From NCBI RefSeq assembly GCF_023518235.1, contig NZ_CP090423.1, positions 1,488,001-1,552,000 on the forward strand: DNA of 64,000 nucleotides, in the 5' to 3' direction. Source of the stretch: Stenotrophomonas maltophilia (GTDB lineage: Bacteria > Pseudomonadota > Gammaproteobacteria > Xanthomonadales > Xanthomonadaceae). Position numbers and translations under genes: made by a program. The notes below the pieces were generated by a model, which searched no databases, was not told the DNA's origin, and worked only from the letters and a program-made list of their open reading frames with translations. Of the stretch, positions 1-10,964 are shown piece after piece (position 1 is the stretch's first letter; every line of letters begins with the position of its first letter).

Positions 1-692
1 TCTTCCATAGGAGGAATAGCAATCGGATACGCCAAGAAAGGACCTCTATTGATATGCGTCATAACTAGTCCATGCGCATGATCACTTTCAGCCAATTGGC
101 GTATTACCCATTTCAGAAGCCAGAACAAATACTTTTTGTTTACAAGCGAAGCTGGCAGCACTCGGAAAATATGTTGATTAAGTACACCTTCTTCTCCATG
201 CCAAATGTAGGCATCAAGTGTTGCCGACCAGGAAACGAGAATATCGCCTTTTTTCACCAAAATGGATTGATCAAAATCTTTTCGGGTTCGATTAAATACT
301 GAACTTCGACCCGAAAGATTCTGAATTCTAATGATAGGCCGGCCAGTCTTATCCCAGTCACTTTGTTTAAATGCCGCGCCATTGATGAACTGCCCTAAAT
401 CAACAAGCCTGCACCACGCCCACGTACTTGGTGGGTGAAAGCGTTTCTCACTTTCTTCGATAGAAGCGGCGGCCTTTTCTCTCTTGACACCTCCTCCATT
501 CATTGCTTCTACCATTCGAGCACGGCTGCGCTCCAACAGTTCATTGGCAGGCTGATCGTTCGGATCCTGCGGCACCAGCTTGCCCTGCATGGCCAGCGTC
601 AGGATCAGCTCGCGCAGTTTCTTGATGCCATCTGGTGCGGAAAAGGCGGTATCGAAGTGCTTTTCCAGCAATTCGGCCGTGTGCTTATTCAT
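1..692 (-). CDS. hsdS: Type I restriction-modification specificity subunit HsdS, N-terminal part (cut by window edge)
   Basis: No stop codon is met before the left edge, so only about 230 codons are visible. The start MNKHTAELLEKHFD, a helical stretch to about residue 60 and the motif MQGKLVPQDP near residue 35 are typical of HsdS subunits. From about residue 90 the first target-recognition domain begins; phrases such as GDILVSW and NQHIFRVLP are characteristic of it. HsdS sets the DNA sequence recognised by the methylase and nuclease complex. The start codon overlaps the end of the DUF1016 gene by 8 bases, so the two are translationally coupled. The stretch below about position 480 is clearly AT-richer than the rest of the window, as expected for exchangeable recognition domains. 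The second recognition domain lies outside the window. Confidence 0.88.
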   Translation of the reverse strand, partial: MNKHTAELLEKHFDTAFSAPDGIKKLRELILTLAMQGKLVPQDPNDQPANELLERSRARMVEAMNGGGVKREKAAASIEESEKRFHPPSTWAWCRLVDLGQFINGAAFKQSDWDKTGRPIIRIQNLSGRSSVFNRTRKDFDQSILVKKGDILVSWSATLDAYIWHGEEGVLNQHIFRVLPASLVNKKYLFWLLKWVIRQLAESDHAHGLVMTHINRGPFLAYPIAIPPME

Positions 693-1725
693 GATCGCCT
701 CCCAGTTCACGTTCGATCTGTTCGATGCTGGGCAGGCTGGTTTTCAGTTCTTCAGGAAGGGATTCAATCAATTGGTATTCCGCCCCGCCTATAGGCTGGG
801 TCTTGTCGCGCAATGCGTATTCGGCCACCACGGTGTTCTTGCTCTTGCACAGCAATAAGCCGATGGTGGGGTTGTCCTGTTCGGCCTTTACCTGCATATC
901 CACGGCGGTGAGGTAAAAGCTCAAATGGCCAAGGTGCTGCGGTTTGAACTTCTCGGCTTTCAGCTCGATGACCACGTAGCAGCGCAGCTTTAGGTGGTAG
1001 AACAACAGGTCGATAAAGAAGTCGTCACCGCCTACTTCCAGATGAACCTGGCGGCCGACGAAAGCGAAGCCCGCACCCAGCTCCAGCAAGAACTGGGTTA
1101 TGTGTTTGATCAGCGCTGACTCGATATCCCGTTCGTTCGCTTCCTGGCCAACGTGCAGGAAGTCGAACAGGTAGGGATCTTTGAGGACTTGCCGGGCCAG
1201 ATCGGTTCCCTGCGCGGGGAGACGCTCGGCGAAGTTGGTGATCGCCTGGCCTTCCCGCTCCAGCAAATGGGATTCGATATGAATTTCCAATGTGGCGCGT
1301 GACCAGCCCTGTTCCACGGCGCGCTGGGCATAGGCCAGGCGCTGTTCGGGTTGCTTCAGTCTGGCCAGCAACACCAGGTTGTGGCCCCAGGGCAATTGTC
1401 CAACAGCCTGTTGGACAACTGCCGCGTCCGGCCAGGCGTCGGCGAAGGAACGCATGTACATCAGGTTGGCGCGGGAAAAGCCCTTCATCTCGGGAAAGGC
1501 TGTCCTGAGGTCGTGCGCAAGCCGCTCGATGACCTTGGCTCCCCAGCCCTGCTCGGCCTGCCGTTGCAGGATGTCACGACCGATCTGCCAGTAGAGATGT
1601 ACCAGCTCGCGGTTAACGGCCAGCGCGGCCCGCTGCTGGGCACTGTGGATGCGGTTCTTCAGCTCGCCCAACCAGTTGGCGTAGCCTTCCGGGGCCGACA
1701 CGAGAGACACGGGCTTGTCGCTCAT
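685..1725 (-). CDS. DUF1016 / YhcG-family PD-(D/E)XK nuclease-like protein inside the hsd operon
   Basis: This 346-residue protein has the two-part DUF1016 layout. The N-terminal helical region (residues about 15-165) carries the family motifs LYWQIGRDI and FSRANLMYMR. The C-terminal PD-(D/E)XK-like fold (about 180-340) shows E203, D239 in FFIDLLFYH and E254-x-K256 in VVIELKAEKF, so the nuclease residues look intact. The gene starts inside the hsdM stop codon (ATGA overlap) and its end overlaps hsdS, so it is a coupled member of the type I operon. Members of this family are often found between hsdM and hsdS, but their role is unsettled; accessory restriction, or DNA repair and recombination, are possibilities. 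Family assignment is firm and function is inferred only from the fold and its neighbours. Confidence 0.85.
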   Translation of the reverse strand: MSDKPVSLVSAPEGYANWLGELKNRIHSAQQRAALAVNRELVHLYWQIGRDILQRQAEQGWGAKVIERLAHDLRTAFPEMKGFSRANLMYMRSFADAWPDAAVVQQAVGQLPWGHNLVLLARLKQPEQRLAYAQRAVEQGWSRATLEIHIESHLLEREGQAITNFAERLPAQGTDLARQVLKDPYLFDFLHVGQEANERDIESALIKHITQFLLELGAGFAFVGRQVHLEVGGDDFFIDLLFYHLKLRCYVVIELKAEKFKPQHLGHLSFYLTAVDMQVKAEQDNPTIGLLLCKSKNTVVAEYALRDKTQPIGGAEYQLIESLPEELKTSLPSIEQIERELGGDHE

Positions 1726-3200
1726 TCCGCCTCTCCGCTGGTGGCCTTGAGCGCGGCCAGCAGTTCGGTTTTCAGCGCTTGCTGGGCAGCGTGCAACTGG
1801 CGGGTGATGTCCTGGTATTCGGCCATCAGCTCGTCCGGATCCACCAGTTCGACGGCCACCTCATGCGGGTTCTTGCAGGCCAGGTTGTAGCTGCGAGCAG
1901 CCAGATCCTTGGCAGGTACCTTCCAGGCATGCTCGGTAATCTTGCGTCCCTTACGCTGCGGGCCGCCCCACCAGGACTTCTCAAGGTCGAACTCCTCAAT
2001 CGTCAACGGCTTGGAGCGGGAATAGCTCTTGTAGCCTGCCGGGTAGGGGTGCTCGAAGAACCATACGTCCTTTGTGGGACCGCCCTTCTCGAAGAACAGG
2101 ATGTTGGTAGCGATGCTGGTGTAAGGGGCGAACACGCCCTTGGGCAAGCGCACGACGGTGTGCAGGTTGAACTCTTCCAGCAATTCGCGCTTGAGCGTGG
2201 TTTTCACCCCCTCGCCGAACAGGAAGCCATCCGGCAACACCACCGCAGCGCGGCCCGTGTCGTGCTTGAGCAGGTGCATGATCAGCGCCATGAAAAGGTC
2301 GGCGGTCTCGCGGGTCTGGTGCTTGGCGAGGAAGTTCTTCTCAATACCATCCTCTTCCATGCCACCGAATGGTGGGTTGGTGATGATGATGTCCACCCGA
2401 TCGCGTGGGCTATAGTCCTTGAAGGGGCGAGAGAGTGTGTTGTCGTGGCGGATACGGGTAGGCACGTCGATGCCATGCAGCATCATGTTGGTCATGGCCA
2501 GCATGTGCGGCAGGGGTTTCTTCTCGACGCCATGGATGTTCTCTTGCAGCAGCCGGTTGTCATCTGGCGTCTTGACCTGCTTCTTGAGGTGTTCGATGGC
2601 GCAGGTCAGGAAGCCGCCCGTGCCGCAGGCCGGGTCGAGGATGCTTTCGCCGAGTTTCGGGTCGAGGATATCGACCATGAACTGCGTGACCGCACGCGGG
2701 GTGTAGTATTCGCCCGCGTTGCCAGCCGACTGCAGGTCGGCGAGGATTTTCTCGTAGATGTCGTTGAACAAGTGCCGGTCGCTGGACGAGTTGAAATCCA
2801 CGTCGTCTTCGATGGTGTTGATCACCTGGCGCAGCAGCGTGCCGGACTTCATGTAGTTGTAGGCATCCTCGAACACCGAGCCGATCACCCGGCCTTGCGC
2901 GGACACGCCCGCCTTGGTGGCAAGCTGTTTCAAGGACGGGAAGAGATCGTTGTTGACGAAGTCGATCAGCTCTTCACCGGTCATACCTTCCGGATCCTTG
3001 GCCCAGTTGCTCCAGCGAAAGCGGCTTTGTAGCGGTGAGCGGTAGCTGGACTGGGTGAGTTCCCACTCCTGTTCCTTGTCGTCAAAGATCTTCAGGAACA
3101 ACAACCAGCAGATCTGGCTGATGCGCTGGGCATCGCCATCGACGCCGACATCCTTGCGCATGATGTCCTGGATAGCTTTGATGAGAGTTGCAAGTGACAT
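1722..3200 (-). CDS. hsdM: Type I restriction-modification DNA methyltransferase subunit HsdM
   Basis: The 492-residue subunit would transfer methyl groups from S-adenosylmethionine to adenine within the site chosen by HsdS. An N-terminal helical HsdM domain (about 1-140) is followed by the N6-adenine methylase domain. The S-adenosylmethionine-binding motif DPACGTGG is at residues 189-196 and the catalytic NPPF at 275-278. The preceding motif GEYYTPRAV is a family hallmark. Length is normal for this family. The start is preceded by AGGAAG five bases upstream. HsdR ends 25 bp before it, and the downstream nuclease-like gene overlaps by four bases, so all four genes look co-transcribed. Confidence 0.95.
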   Translation of the reverse strand: MSLATLIKAIQDIMRKDVGVDGDAQRISQICWLLFLKIFDDKEQEWELTQSSYRSPLQSRFRWSNWAKDPEGMTGEELIDFVNNDLFPSLKQLATKAGVSAQGRVIGSVFEDAYNYMKSGTLLRQVINTIEDDVDFNSSSDRHLFNDIYEKILADLQSAGNAGEYYTPRAVTQFMVDILDPKLGESILDPACGTGGFLTCAIEHLKKQVKTPDDNRLLQENIHGVEKKPLPHMLAMTNMMLHGIDVPTRIRHDNTLSRPFKDYSPRDRVDIIITNPPFGGMEEDGIEKNFLAKHQTRETADLFMALIMHLLKHDTGRAAVVLPDGFLFGEGVKTTLKRELLEEFNLHTVVRLPKGVFAPYTSIATNILFFEKGGPTKDVWFFEHPYPAGYKSYSRSKPLTIEEFDLEKSWWGGPQRKGRKITEHAWKVPAKDLAARSYNLACKNPHEVAVELVDPDELMAEYQDITRQLHAAQQALKTELLAALKATSGEAE

Positions 3201-3225
3201 GAATACTTCCTGGGTCTAGTTCTGA

Positions 3226-5616
3226 TCAGGCGCGGTAGAGCTCACGCTCGAGCTCGCCAACGGCCTGCTGGTATTGGGTCTTGCCACCAAAGGCACGCAC
3301 CAGTTCGATCGGTGTGCCCAGGCGGTTGAAGGGGGCGATGGCGAGGATCTGCGTTTCCTCGATGGCGGCCACGCCTTCGTCGGCATACTTGTCGAGCAGG
3401 GCTTCGAGTACCTTCTGCGCTTGCTCGCCGTACTTGGCGAAGTAATGGCGCTTCTTGACCTGCTCAGCCCGCTCCTTGCGCGTGAGAGGGGGTTGATCCC
3501 AGGCCACGTGGCATAGCAGATCGAAAGGGTCGAAATCCTTGCCTGATTGCTTGTCTACCTCCTCGGCCAAAGCCTCGAAGAAGATGCCCTGATGAGCCAG
3601 CTCATCGATGATGGCCTGCTTCTTCTCGGCCTTGCTCCAATGGCGCAGGAAATCGTCGAGCGACGCGAACTCCTTGGCCAGGGCATTGCGGGTGTAATCC
3701 TTCAGGGACTCGGTGATCAGTTTGCCGTTGGCGTCGAAATACTGCACCCGCTCGGCCACCACCTTGACCTCGACGTTGGCGACAACGTAACGGCGCACGT
3801 TGCTGCCTTCCTCACCTGGCAGCGGTTCGGCTACGCCCCCGGGGTACGTGGGGTTATCATCCGGCGTGGGATAGGTGAATTCATCGTCAGGCGACGCCTC
3901 CCCATCTTCTTCATCTGGAGGAAGTGGTGACTCGCCTGGGCCTGGCTCATAAATCTGCACGGGATCGCCATCGAAAGCCGGATCGGCGAACAGCTCGGTC
4001 GCCTTCTTGAAATCAAGGATGGTGAACCAGTACTTGTCGAAGTCCTCGTTGATACGCGTTCCGCGACCGATGATCTGCTTGAATTCGGTCATCGACTGGA
4101 TGCGCTGATCCAGCACGATGAGCTTGCAGGTCTGAGCATCGACGCCCGTGGTCATCAGCTTAGAAGTGGTCGCGATGACGGGGTATTTGCTTTCCGGGAA
4201 GATGAAGTTGTCCAACTCCATCTTGCCTTCTTCGTTGTCGCCGGTGATGCGCACGACATAGCGGTGGTTCTGCGCCACAAGGTCGGCGTTTTCGTTGACC
4301 AGCGCCTGGCGCATGCGTTCGGCATGGTCGATGTTGTCGCAGAAGACGATGGTCTTGTCGAAGCGGTTGCTGGCTTTCAGGTATTCGCTGATCTTGCGCG
4401 CCACCACGTGCGTGCGCTGTTCCAGCACAAGCGTCTTGTCAAAATCACGCTGGTTATAGATTCGGTCTTCGATCTCGTTGCCGTGCTTGTCGAGCATGCC
4501 CTTGTCGGGACGCCAGCCGGTCAGGTCTTTGTCCAGGTCGATGCGCACCACCTTGTAGGGCGCGAGAAAGCCATCGTCGATGCCCTGGCGTAGCGAGTAG
4601 GTATAGATGGGCTCACCGAAGTAGTCGATGTTGGATACGTCCTTGGTTTCCTTGGGCGTAGCGGTCAGGCCAATCTGTGTGGCGGAATGGAAATACGTCA
4701 GGATCTCGCGCCAGGCCGAATCTTCGGCGGCGCTGCCTCGGTGGCATTCGTCGATCACGATCAGATCGAAGAATTCCGGGCTGAACTGCTTGTAGATGTT
4801 CCGTTCTTCTTCGTTACCGGTAACGGCCTGGTAAAGCGACAGGTAGATCTCATACGACTTTTTGGCCTGCCGCTTCTGGATCTTTGTCATCGCTGCGCCG
4901 AACGGCTTGAAGTCGTTGGTCATGGTCTGATCGACCAGGATGTTGCGGTCAGCCAGGAACAGGATGCGTTTCTTGGCACGCGACTTCCACAACCGCCAGA
5001 TGATCTGGAAGGCGGTATAGGTCTTGCCTGTGCCCGTGGCCATCACCAGCAGAATGCGCTTCTGCTCTTTGGCAATCGCCTCGATGGTCTTGTTGATGGC
5101 GAGCAATTGGTAGTAACGGGGCGTCTTGTTGCTACCGTCGCTGTAGTAGTCCTGGGCTACCAGGGCCTGTTGCTGTGTGCTCAGCCCTTGATGCTCTGCC
5201 CACCATTGCCACAGCGTATCGGCACTGGGGAACTCATCCAGGCTCAGTTCGCGCTCGATCACACCGTCCTTGGCGATCTTGTTGTGGAACAGGAAGCCAT
5301 CTCCATTGCTGCTGAATACGAAAGGCACTTGCAGCATTTCGGCATAGCCGAGGGCCTGTTGCATACCCGAGCCGATGGCATGCTTGTTGTCCTTGGCTTC
5401 GATGACGGCAATGGGCAGGTTGGGCTTGTGGAACAGCACGTAGTCGGCGCGCTTGTGCTGACCACGTGTGTGCAGTTTGCCGCGCACGATAATGCGCCCC
5501 TTGGTCAGCAGAAACTCTTCGCGTACCTGGGTCAGGACGTCCCATCCAGCCCCTTCTAGCGCTGGCGTGATGAACTTGGTGCAGATGTCACGTTCGCTGA
5601 GCGCCTGCTTATTCAT
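3226..5616 (-). CDS. hsdR: Type I restriction endonuclease subunit R (EcoEI-like HsdR)
   Basis: The 796-residue motor and nuclease subunit would translocate DNA using ATP and cut unmodified DNA. Residues 1-110 form the nuclease domain, with D58 in RADYVLF and E73-x-K75 in VIEAK. The superfamily 2 helicase follows, with Walker A MATGTGKT at 192-199, DECH at 289-292 and a motif VI region IGRGTRI. The C-terminal quarter resembles the EcoEI R C-terminal domain. The frame is open for nine more codons upstream, but the internal ATG at 5616 is chosen because AGGAG lies nine bases before it and the protein then begins [15 protein letters not shown] like its relatives. It is the first gene of the operon. 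The 243-bp gap before it must hold its promoter, which I could not place. Confidence 0.94.
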   Translation of the reverse strand: MNKQALSERDICTKFITPALEGAGWDVLTQVREEFLLTKGRIIVRGKLHTRGQHKRADYVLFHKPNLPIAVIEAKDNKHAIGSGMQQALGYAEMLQVPFVFSSNGDGFLFHNKIAKDGVIERELSLDEFPSADTLWQWWAEHQGLSTQQQALVAQDYYSDGSNKTPRYYQLLAINKTIEAIAKEQKRILLVMATGTGKTYTAFQIIWRLWKSRAKKRILFLADRNILVDQTMTNDFKPFGAAMTKIQKRQAKKSYEIYLSLYQAVTGNEEERNIYKQFSPEFFDLIVIDECHRGSAAEDSAWREILTYFHSATQIGLTATPKETKDVSNIDYFGEPIYTYSLRQGIDDGFLAPYKVVRIDLDKDLTGWRPDKGMLDKHGNEIEDRIYNQRDFDKTLVLEQRTHVVARKISEYLKASNRFDKTIVFCDNIDHAERMRQALVNENADLVAQNHRYVVRITGDNEEGKMELDNFIFPESKYPVIATTSKLMTTGVDAQTCKLIVLDQRIQSMTEFKQIIGRGTRINEDFDKYWFTILDFKKATELFADPAFDGDPVQIYEPGPGESPLPPDEEDGEASPDDEFTYPTPDDNPTYPGGVAEPLPGEEGSNVRRYVVANVEVKVVAERVQYFDANGKLITESLKDYTRNALAKEFASLDDFLRHWSKAEKKQAIIDELAHQGIFFEALAEEVDKQSGKDFDPFDLLCHVAWDQPPLTRKERAEQVKKRHYFAKYGEQAQKVLEALLDKYADEGVAAIEETQILAIAPFNRLGTPIELVRAFGGKTQYQQAVGELERELYRA

Positions 5617-5859
5617 AGGATGTTGCTCCTTCCATGTCGGCATTGCCCGTTGCTTCTACCCATCGCCCGCCGCCCAGCAATCAATCCCGCATCCTATTCC
5701 ATGCGCCTGCCAAGCTTTACCTCAACTGCGCAATACCCTGCCCCCTTCCCGCCCGGGTGGAAACTTAAGGAATTCAGCCTCAGGCTGGCTAAGTCGTTCG
5801 GAGCCCGACACCCGCCCAATGCTATGAATTCTGCGGACACGAAGATATCACTGCTGCAA

Positions 5860-5889
5860 AGAGAAAAGGCGCCGCAGCGCCTTTTCTCT
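5860..5889 (-). terminator. Intrinsic terminator downstream of guaA
   Basis: A perfect 13-bp inverted repeat with a 4-nt loop follows the guaA stop codon by about 20 bases. On the minus strand the stem ends in GCGCC followed by TTTTCTCTTT, giving a U-rich tail. It should separate the gua operon from the restriction operon. Confidence 0.75.
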
Positions 5890-5910
5890 AACTGCATCAC
5901 ACCCGCAATT

Positions 5911-7476
5911 TCACTCCCACTCAATAGTAGCCGGAGGCTTCCCCGAGATGTCATAAACAACCCGCGACACCCCCCGCAACTCATTGATGATCCGGTTGCT
6001 CACCGTACCCAGGAACTCATACGGCAGGTGCGCCCAATGCGCCGTCATGAAGTCGATCGTCTCCACGGCCCTTAGCGCAATCACCCACTCATAAGCGCGC
6101 GCATCCCCCACCACGCCCACCGACTTCACCGGCAGGAACACGGCAAACGCCTGGCTGGTCTTGTCGTACAGATCCGCCTTGCGCAGCTCATCAATGAAGA
6201 TGGCATCGGCCTTGGCCAGCAGTTCGGCGTATTCGCGCTTCACTTCACCCAGGATACGCACGCCCAGGCCCGGGCCCGGGAACGGATGGCGGTAAACCAT
6301 GGTGCGCGGCAGGCCCAGCTCAACGCCCAGGCGGCGCACTTCGTCCTTGAACAGTTCGCGCAGCGGCTCCACCAGGCCCAGCTTCATGTGCTCCGGCAGG
6401 CCGCCCACGTTGTGGTGGCTCTTGATCACATGCGCCTTGCCGGTCTTGCTGCCGGCCGACTCGATCACGTCCGGGTAGATGGTGCCCTGCGCCAGCCACT
6501 TGGCGTTCTTCAGCTTGTTCGACTCTTCGTCGAAGATCTCAACGAACAGGTTGCCGATGATCTTGCGCTTGGCTTCCGGGTCGCTCACGCCTTCCAGCGC
6601 GGCGAAGTAACGGTCGGCGGCATTCACGCGCACGACCTTCACGCCCATGTGCTCGGCGAACATCGCCATCACCTGGTCGCCTTCCTGCCAGCGCAGCAGG
6701 CCGGTATCCACGAACACGCAGGTCAGCTTCTCGCCGATGGCCTTGTGCAGCAGCGCGGCCACAACCGACGAATCGACGCCGCCGGACAGGCCCAGGATCA
6801 CCTCGTCATCGCCCACCTGTTCGCGCACGCGGGCGATCTGGTCGTCGATGATGTTGGCGGCGGTCCACAGGGTCTGGCAGCCGCACACGTCCACCACGAA
6901 GCGGCGCAGCAGCGCCTGGCCCTGCAGGGTGTGGGTCACTTCCGGGTGGAACTGCACGCCGTACCAGCGCTTTTCTTCGTTGGCCATGGCGGCCACCGGA
7001 ATGCGGTCGGTGGTGGCGGTGATGGTGAAGCCCGGCGGCGCAACGGAGACGTGGTCGCCGTGGCTCATCCAGACATTCAGCTTCGGCTCGCCGCCGTGGT
7101 CGCTCAGGCCCTTGAACAGTGCATCGGGGTTGATGACGTTCACTTCGGCGTGGCCGAACTCGCGCTGGTCAGCCGCTTCGGTGGCACCGCCCAGCTGCGC
7201 GGCCAGGGTCTGCATGCCGTAGCAGATGCCGAAGATCGGCAGACCGCTGTCGAACACTTCCTGCGGCGCGGCCGGCGCACCCGGCAGCGTGGTCGATTCC
7301 GGGCCACCGGACAGGATGATGCCCTTGGCGCCGAACGCTGCGATCTCGGCCGGGTTGTGGTCCCAGGCCCAGATTTCGCAGTAGACGCCCAGCTCGCGGA
7401 TGCGGCGGGCGATCAGCTGCGTGTACTGCGCGCCGAAATCGAGGATGAGGATCTTGTCGTTATGGATATTGGTCAT
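5911..7476 (-). CDS. guaA: GMP synthase (glutamine-hydrolysing)
   Basis: The enzyme converts XMP, ATP and glutamine to GMP, the last step of guanine nucleotide synthesis. The 521-residue protein shows the glutaminase domain first, with the nucleophile C85 in GICYGMQ and the His-Glu pair in FHPEVTHT. The ATP pyrophosphatase domain follows with its P-loop SGGVDSS, and the C-terminal dimerisation domain ends KPPATIEWE. Length is typical. Its ATG overlaps the stop codon of the preceding lipoprotein gene (ATGA), which itself overlaps guaB, so guaB, the lipoprotein gene and guaA form one operon. The 3' end of guaA is a known integration site for genomic islands, which matters here because restriction genes lie directly downstream. 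Confidence 0.98.
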   Translation of the reverse strand: MTNIHNDKILILDFGAQYTQLIARRIRELGVYCEIWAWDHNPAEIAAFGAKGIILSGGPESTTLPGAPAAPQEVFDSGLPIFGICYGMQTLAAQLGGATEAADQREFGHAEVNVINPDALFKGLSDHGGEPKLNVWMSHGDHVSVAPPGFTITATTDRIPVAAMANEEKRWYGVQFHPEVTHTLQGQALLRRFVVDVCGCQTLWTAANIIDDQIARVREQVGDDEVILGLSGGVDSSVVAALLHKAIGEKLTCVFVDTGLLRWQEGDQVMAMFAEHMGVKVVRVNAADRYFAALEGVSDPEAKRKIIGNLFVEIFDEESNKLKNAKWLAQGTIYPDVIESAGSKTGKAHVIKSHHNVGGLPEHMKLGLVEPLRELFKDEVRRLGVELGLPRTMVYRHPFPGPGLGVRILGEVKREYAELLAKADAIFIDELRKADLYDKTSQAFAVFLPVKSVGVVGDARAYEWVIALRAVETIDFMTAHWAHLPYEFLGTVSNRIINELRGVSRVVYDISGKPPATIEWE

Positions 7477-8056
7477 GGTGCCGTTCCAGTGGTGTTTTTC
7501 GCAGCGCCCGGCGCTTCAAGGCTCTGCGTCAGCGTGGCGATGAACGCCTCGCGTTGTTGAATATGTGAGGGGTCTTCCTCATCCCAGCGCAGCATCAGCA
7601 GGCCGTGCGGTGCGTTGGGGTTGGCGCGGTCGGCGCGCGGCAGCTCGGCGATTTCCTGCACTTCGGTGCCAGGCATGATGCGCCGTTGCAGCGCCGCCAT
7701 CGAGAAGCCCGACTCCGCAGCGCCCCAGGACGCCCAGCGCACGCTCATCCGTGCGGGCTCGAGCGCGCCCAGTACCGGCGTCAGCACCGGATCATCCGGC
7801 CCGTGCAGCAGCTCGGTGATGCATTGCAGCGTGACCTGCAGCGGGCGCTCGCCGGTTCCCTTCAGCAGCCAGCGCTGCTCGCCAGCGGCCTGCATCTGCC
7901 AGCCCTTCGGCAGCGAGAACGCGTTCTGGCACGCCTGCACGTCCTTCACTTGCGAAACCGCCGCGCCCGGAGACCCGGAGCGCGGCGGCGGTTCGGACAA
8001 CGAACAGCCTGCCATCAGCAGGCTGCCCGTAATCGCAAGAGCAGTTCGAAAGCGCA

Positions 8057-8057
<1 letters not shown>
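7473..8057 (-). CDS. Uncharacterised lipoprotein encoded between guaB and guaA
   Basis: This 194-residue protein begins with a short lipoprotein signal peptide whose lipobox LMAGC places the modified cysteine at residue 18. A proline-rich linker follows, and then a compact domain of about 140 residues with tryptophans and two further cysteines. I do not recognise the family. Its start overlaps the guaB stop by one base (TGATG) and its stop overlaps the guaA start, so ribosomes probably pass from guaB to this gene to guaA. A predicted envelope protein locked into a purine operon is unexpected, and its role is unknown. Confidence 0.8.
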
Positions 8058-9550
<1,493 letters not shown>

Positions 9551-9689
9551 CCCTGTTTTCGCGCCGCGTGGCAGGGGGTAAATGCGACGCAGTGTCGCGC
9601 GGGCGGTGATTGGTTCAGGGCGATGGACCGGGGCCGCCGCACCGCCACGGAACCCCCACGGACATGGAACCACCACGGAACCGCCTTTG

Positions 9690-9787
9690 GTAGGTGCCAA
9701 CCTTGGTTGGCACGCATCCATCAGGGCCATCGGCCCATCTGGGGTACCGGTGCCGGACGGATCGTGCCAACCAAGGTTGGCACCTAC
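9690..9787. repeat. SMAG-type palindromes, inverted pair
   Basis: One unit starting GTAGGTGCCAACC (9690-9715) faces another ending GGTTGGCACCTAC (9764-9787). Each is itself a palindrome with a GTAG/CTAC end. They fill the gap of about 300 bp between folD and guaB; apart from a possible guaB -10 box, the rest of the gap shows only short ACGGAACC-like direct repeats. Confidence 0.8.
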
Positions 9788-9824
9788 CAGGAGCAGGCCA
9801 ACGGTCGGCACCCACCCCAATAGG

Positions 9825-10703
9825 TCAGCTCAGCGCTTCCGCCGCTTCCAGGGTGTTCTGCATCAACGTGGCCACGGTCATCGGGCCCACGCCACCCGGC
9901 ACCGGGGTGATCCAGCTCGCCCGCTGGGCGGCGGCCTCAAACCCAACATCGCCCACCAGCCGGCCGTCATCCAAGCGGTTGATACCCACGTCGATCACCA
10001 CCGCGCCCGGCTTCACCCATTCGCCCGGCACGATGCCCGGGCGGCCAACCGCCACCACCAGGATGTCGGCGTTGCGCACGGCCTGTTCCAGCACGTCCTT
10101 GGGGGTGAACTTGTGGCAGCTGGTCACGGTGCAGCCGGCAATCAGCAGCTCCAGGCCCATCGGGCGGCCGACGTGGTTGCTGACGCCCACGATGGTGGCG
10201 TTGCGGCCACGCACCGGCTGGTCGGTGTGGCCCAGCAGCGTGGTGATGCCGCGCGGGGTGCACGGGCGCAGGCCGAACTCGCGCAGGGCCAGGTGGCCGA
10301 CGTTTTCCGGATGGAAGCCGTCCACGTCCTTGCGCGGGTCGATGCGCTGGATCAGCCGGCGAGCATCCGGAATGCCCGGCAGCGGCAGCTGGATCAGGAT
10401 GCCGTTGATCTTGGGGTCGGCATTGAGCTGGTCGATCAGGTCAAGCAGCTCGGCCTCGGTGGTACCGGCCGGCAGATCGTAGTCGTGCGCCTCGATGCCG
10501 ACCTTCTCGGCGGCACGGCGCTTGTTGCGCACGTACACGGTCGAGGCCGGGTCGCCGCCGACCAGCACCACGGCCAGGCCCGGACGGCTGCCGCCGGCGG
10601 CCACGCGGGCGTCGACGCGCACCTTCAGGCTGTCGAGCAGGTCCTCGGCGATACGGCGGCCATCAAGGATGCGGGCAGGATGCTGGGGGGCGGAATCGGT
10701 CAT
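9825..10703 (-). CDS. folD: Bifunctional methylenetetrahydrofolate dehydrogenase/cyclohydrolase
   Basis: FolD interconverts 5,10-methylene-THF, methenyl-THF and 10-formyl-THF, supplying one-carbon units for purine, thymidylate and formyl-Met synthesis. The 292-residue protein carries the active-site pair Y57 and K61 in [11 protein letters not shown], the motif ILIQLPLP and the C-terminal signature [10 protein letters not shown]. Length is normal. It is flanked on both sides by SMAG repeats and is probably a single-gene transcript. Its closeness to the gua genes may simply reflect shared purine metabolism. Confidence 0.97.
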   Translation of the reverse strand: MTDSAPQHPARILDGRRIAEDLLDSLKVRVDARVAAGGSRPGLAVVLVGGDPASTVYVRNKRRAAEKVGIEAHDYDLPAGTTEAELLDLIDQLNADPKINGILIQLPLPGIPDARRLIQRIDPRKDVDGFHPENVGHLALREFGLRPCTPRGITTLLGHTDQPVRGRNATIVGVSNHVGRPMGLELLIAGCTVTSCHKFTPKDVLEQAVRNADILVVAVGRPGIVPGEWVKPGAVVIDVGINRLDDGRLVGDVGFEAAAQRASWITPVPGGVGPMTVATLMQNTLEAAEALS

Positions 10704-10778
10704 CGGGGGCAGGCGTGGGGCGGCGGGGACGCTATTGTCCCCGATTCACGCGCCCTCGCCCACCGCCAACTTCACCCG

Positions 10779-10957
10779 GTAGTGCCGGCCGCTGGCCGGC
10801 AACCTCATGACGTCGGAGCGTTTCCGTATCTGCCGGCCAGCGGCCGGCACTACCAACCGCCGGCTTCGGTAATTCCCCACACGGTAGTGCCGGCCGCTGG
10901 CCGGCAACCTCATGACGTCGGAACGTTTCCGTATCTGCCGGCCAGCGGCCGGCACTA
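10779..10957. repeat. Four SMAG palindromes forming a duplicated inverted pair
   Basis: Units at 10779-10803 (forward), 10831-10853 (reverse), 10884-10908 (forward) and 10936-10957 (reverse) all read GTAGTGCCGGCCGCTGGCCGG in their own direction. The spacers inside the two pairs, CCTCATGACGTCGGAGCG and its copy, differ by one base, so a complete inverted pair has been duplicated in tandem about 30 bp apart. The block lies between folD and the antiporter gene. Confidence 0.9.
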
Positions 10958-10964
10958 CCGGGCG

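Noticed and set aside
10746..10955. Small frame of 69 codons with a repeated peptide
   Set aside because: It is a translation of SMAG palindromes, so the internal peptide repeat comes from the DNA repeat.
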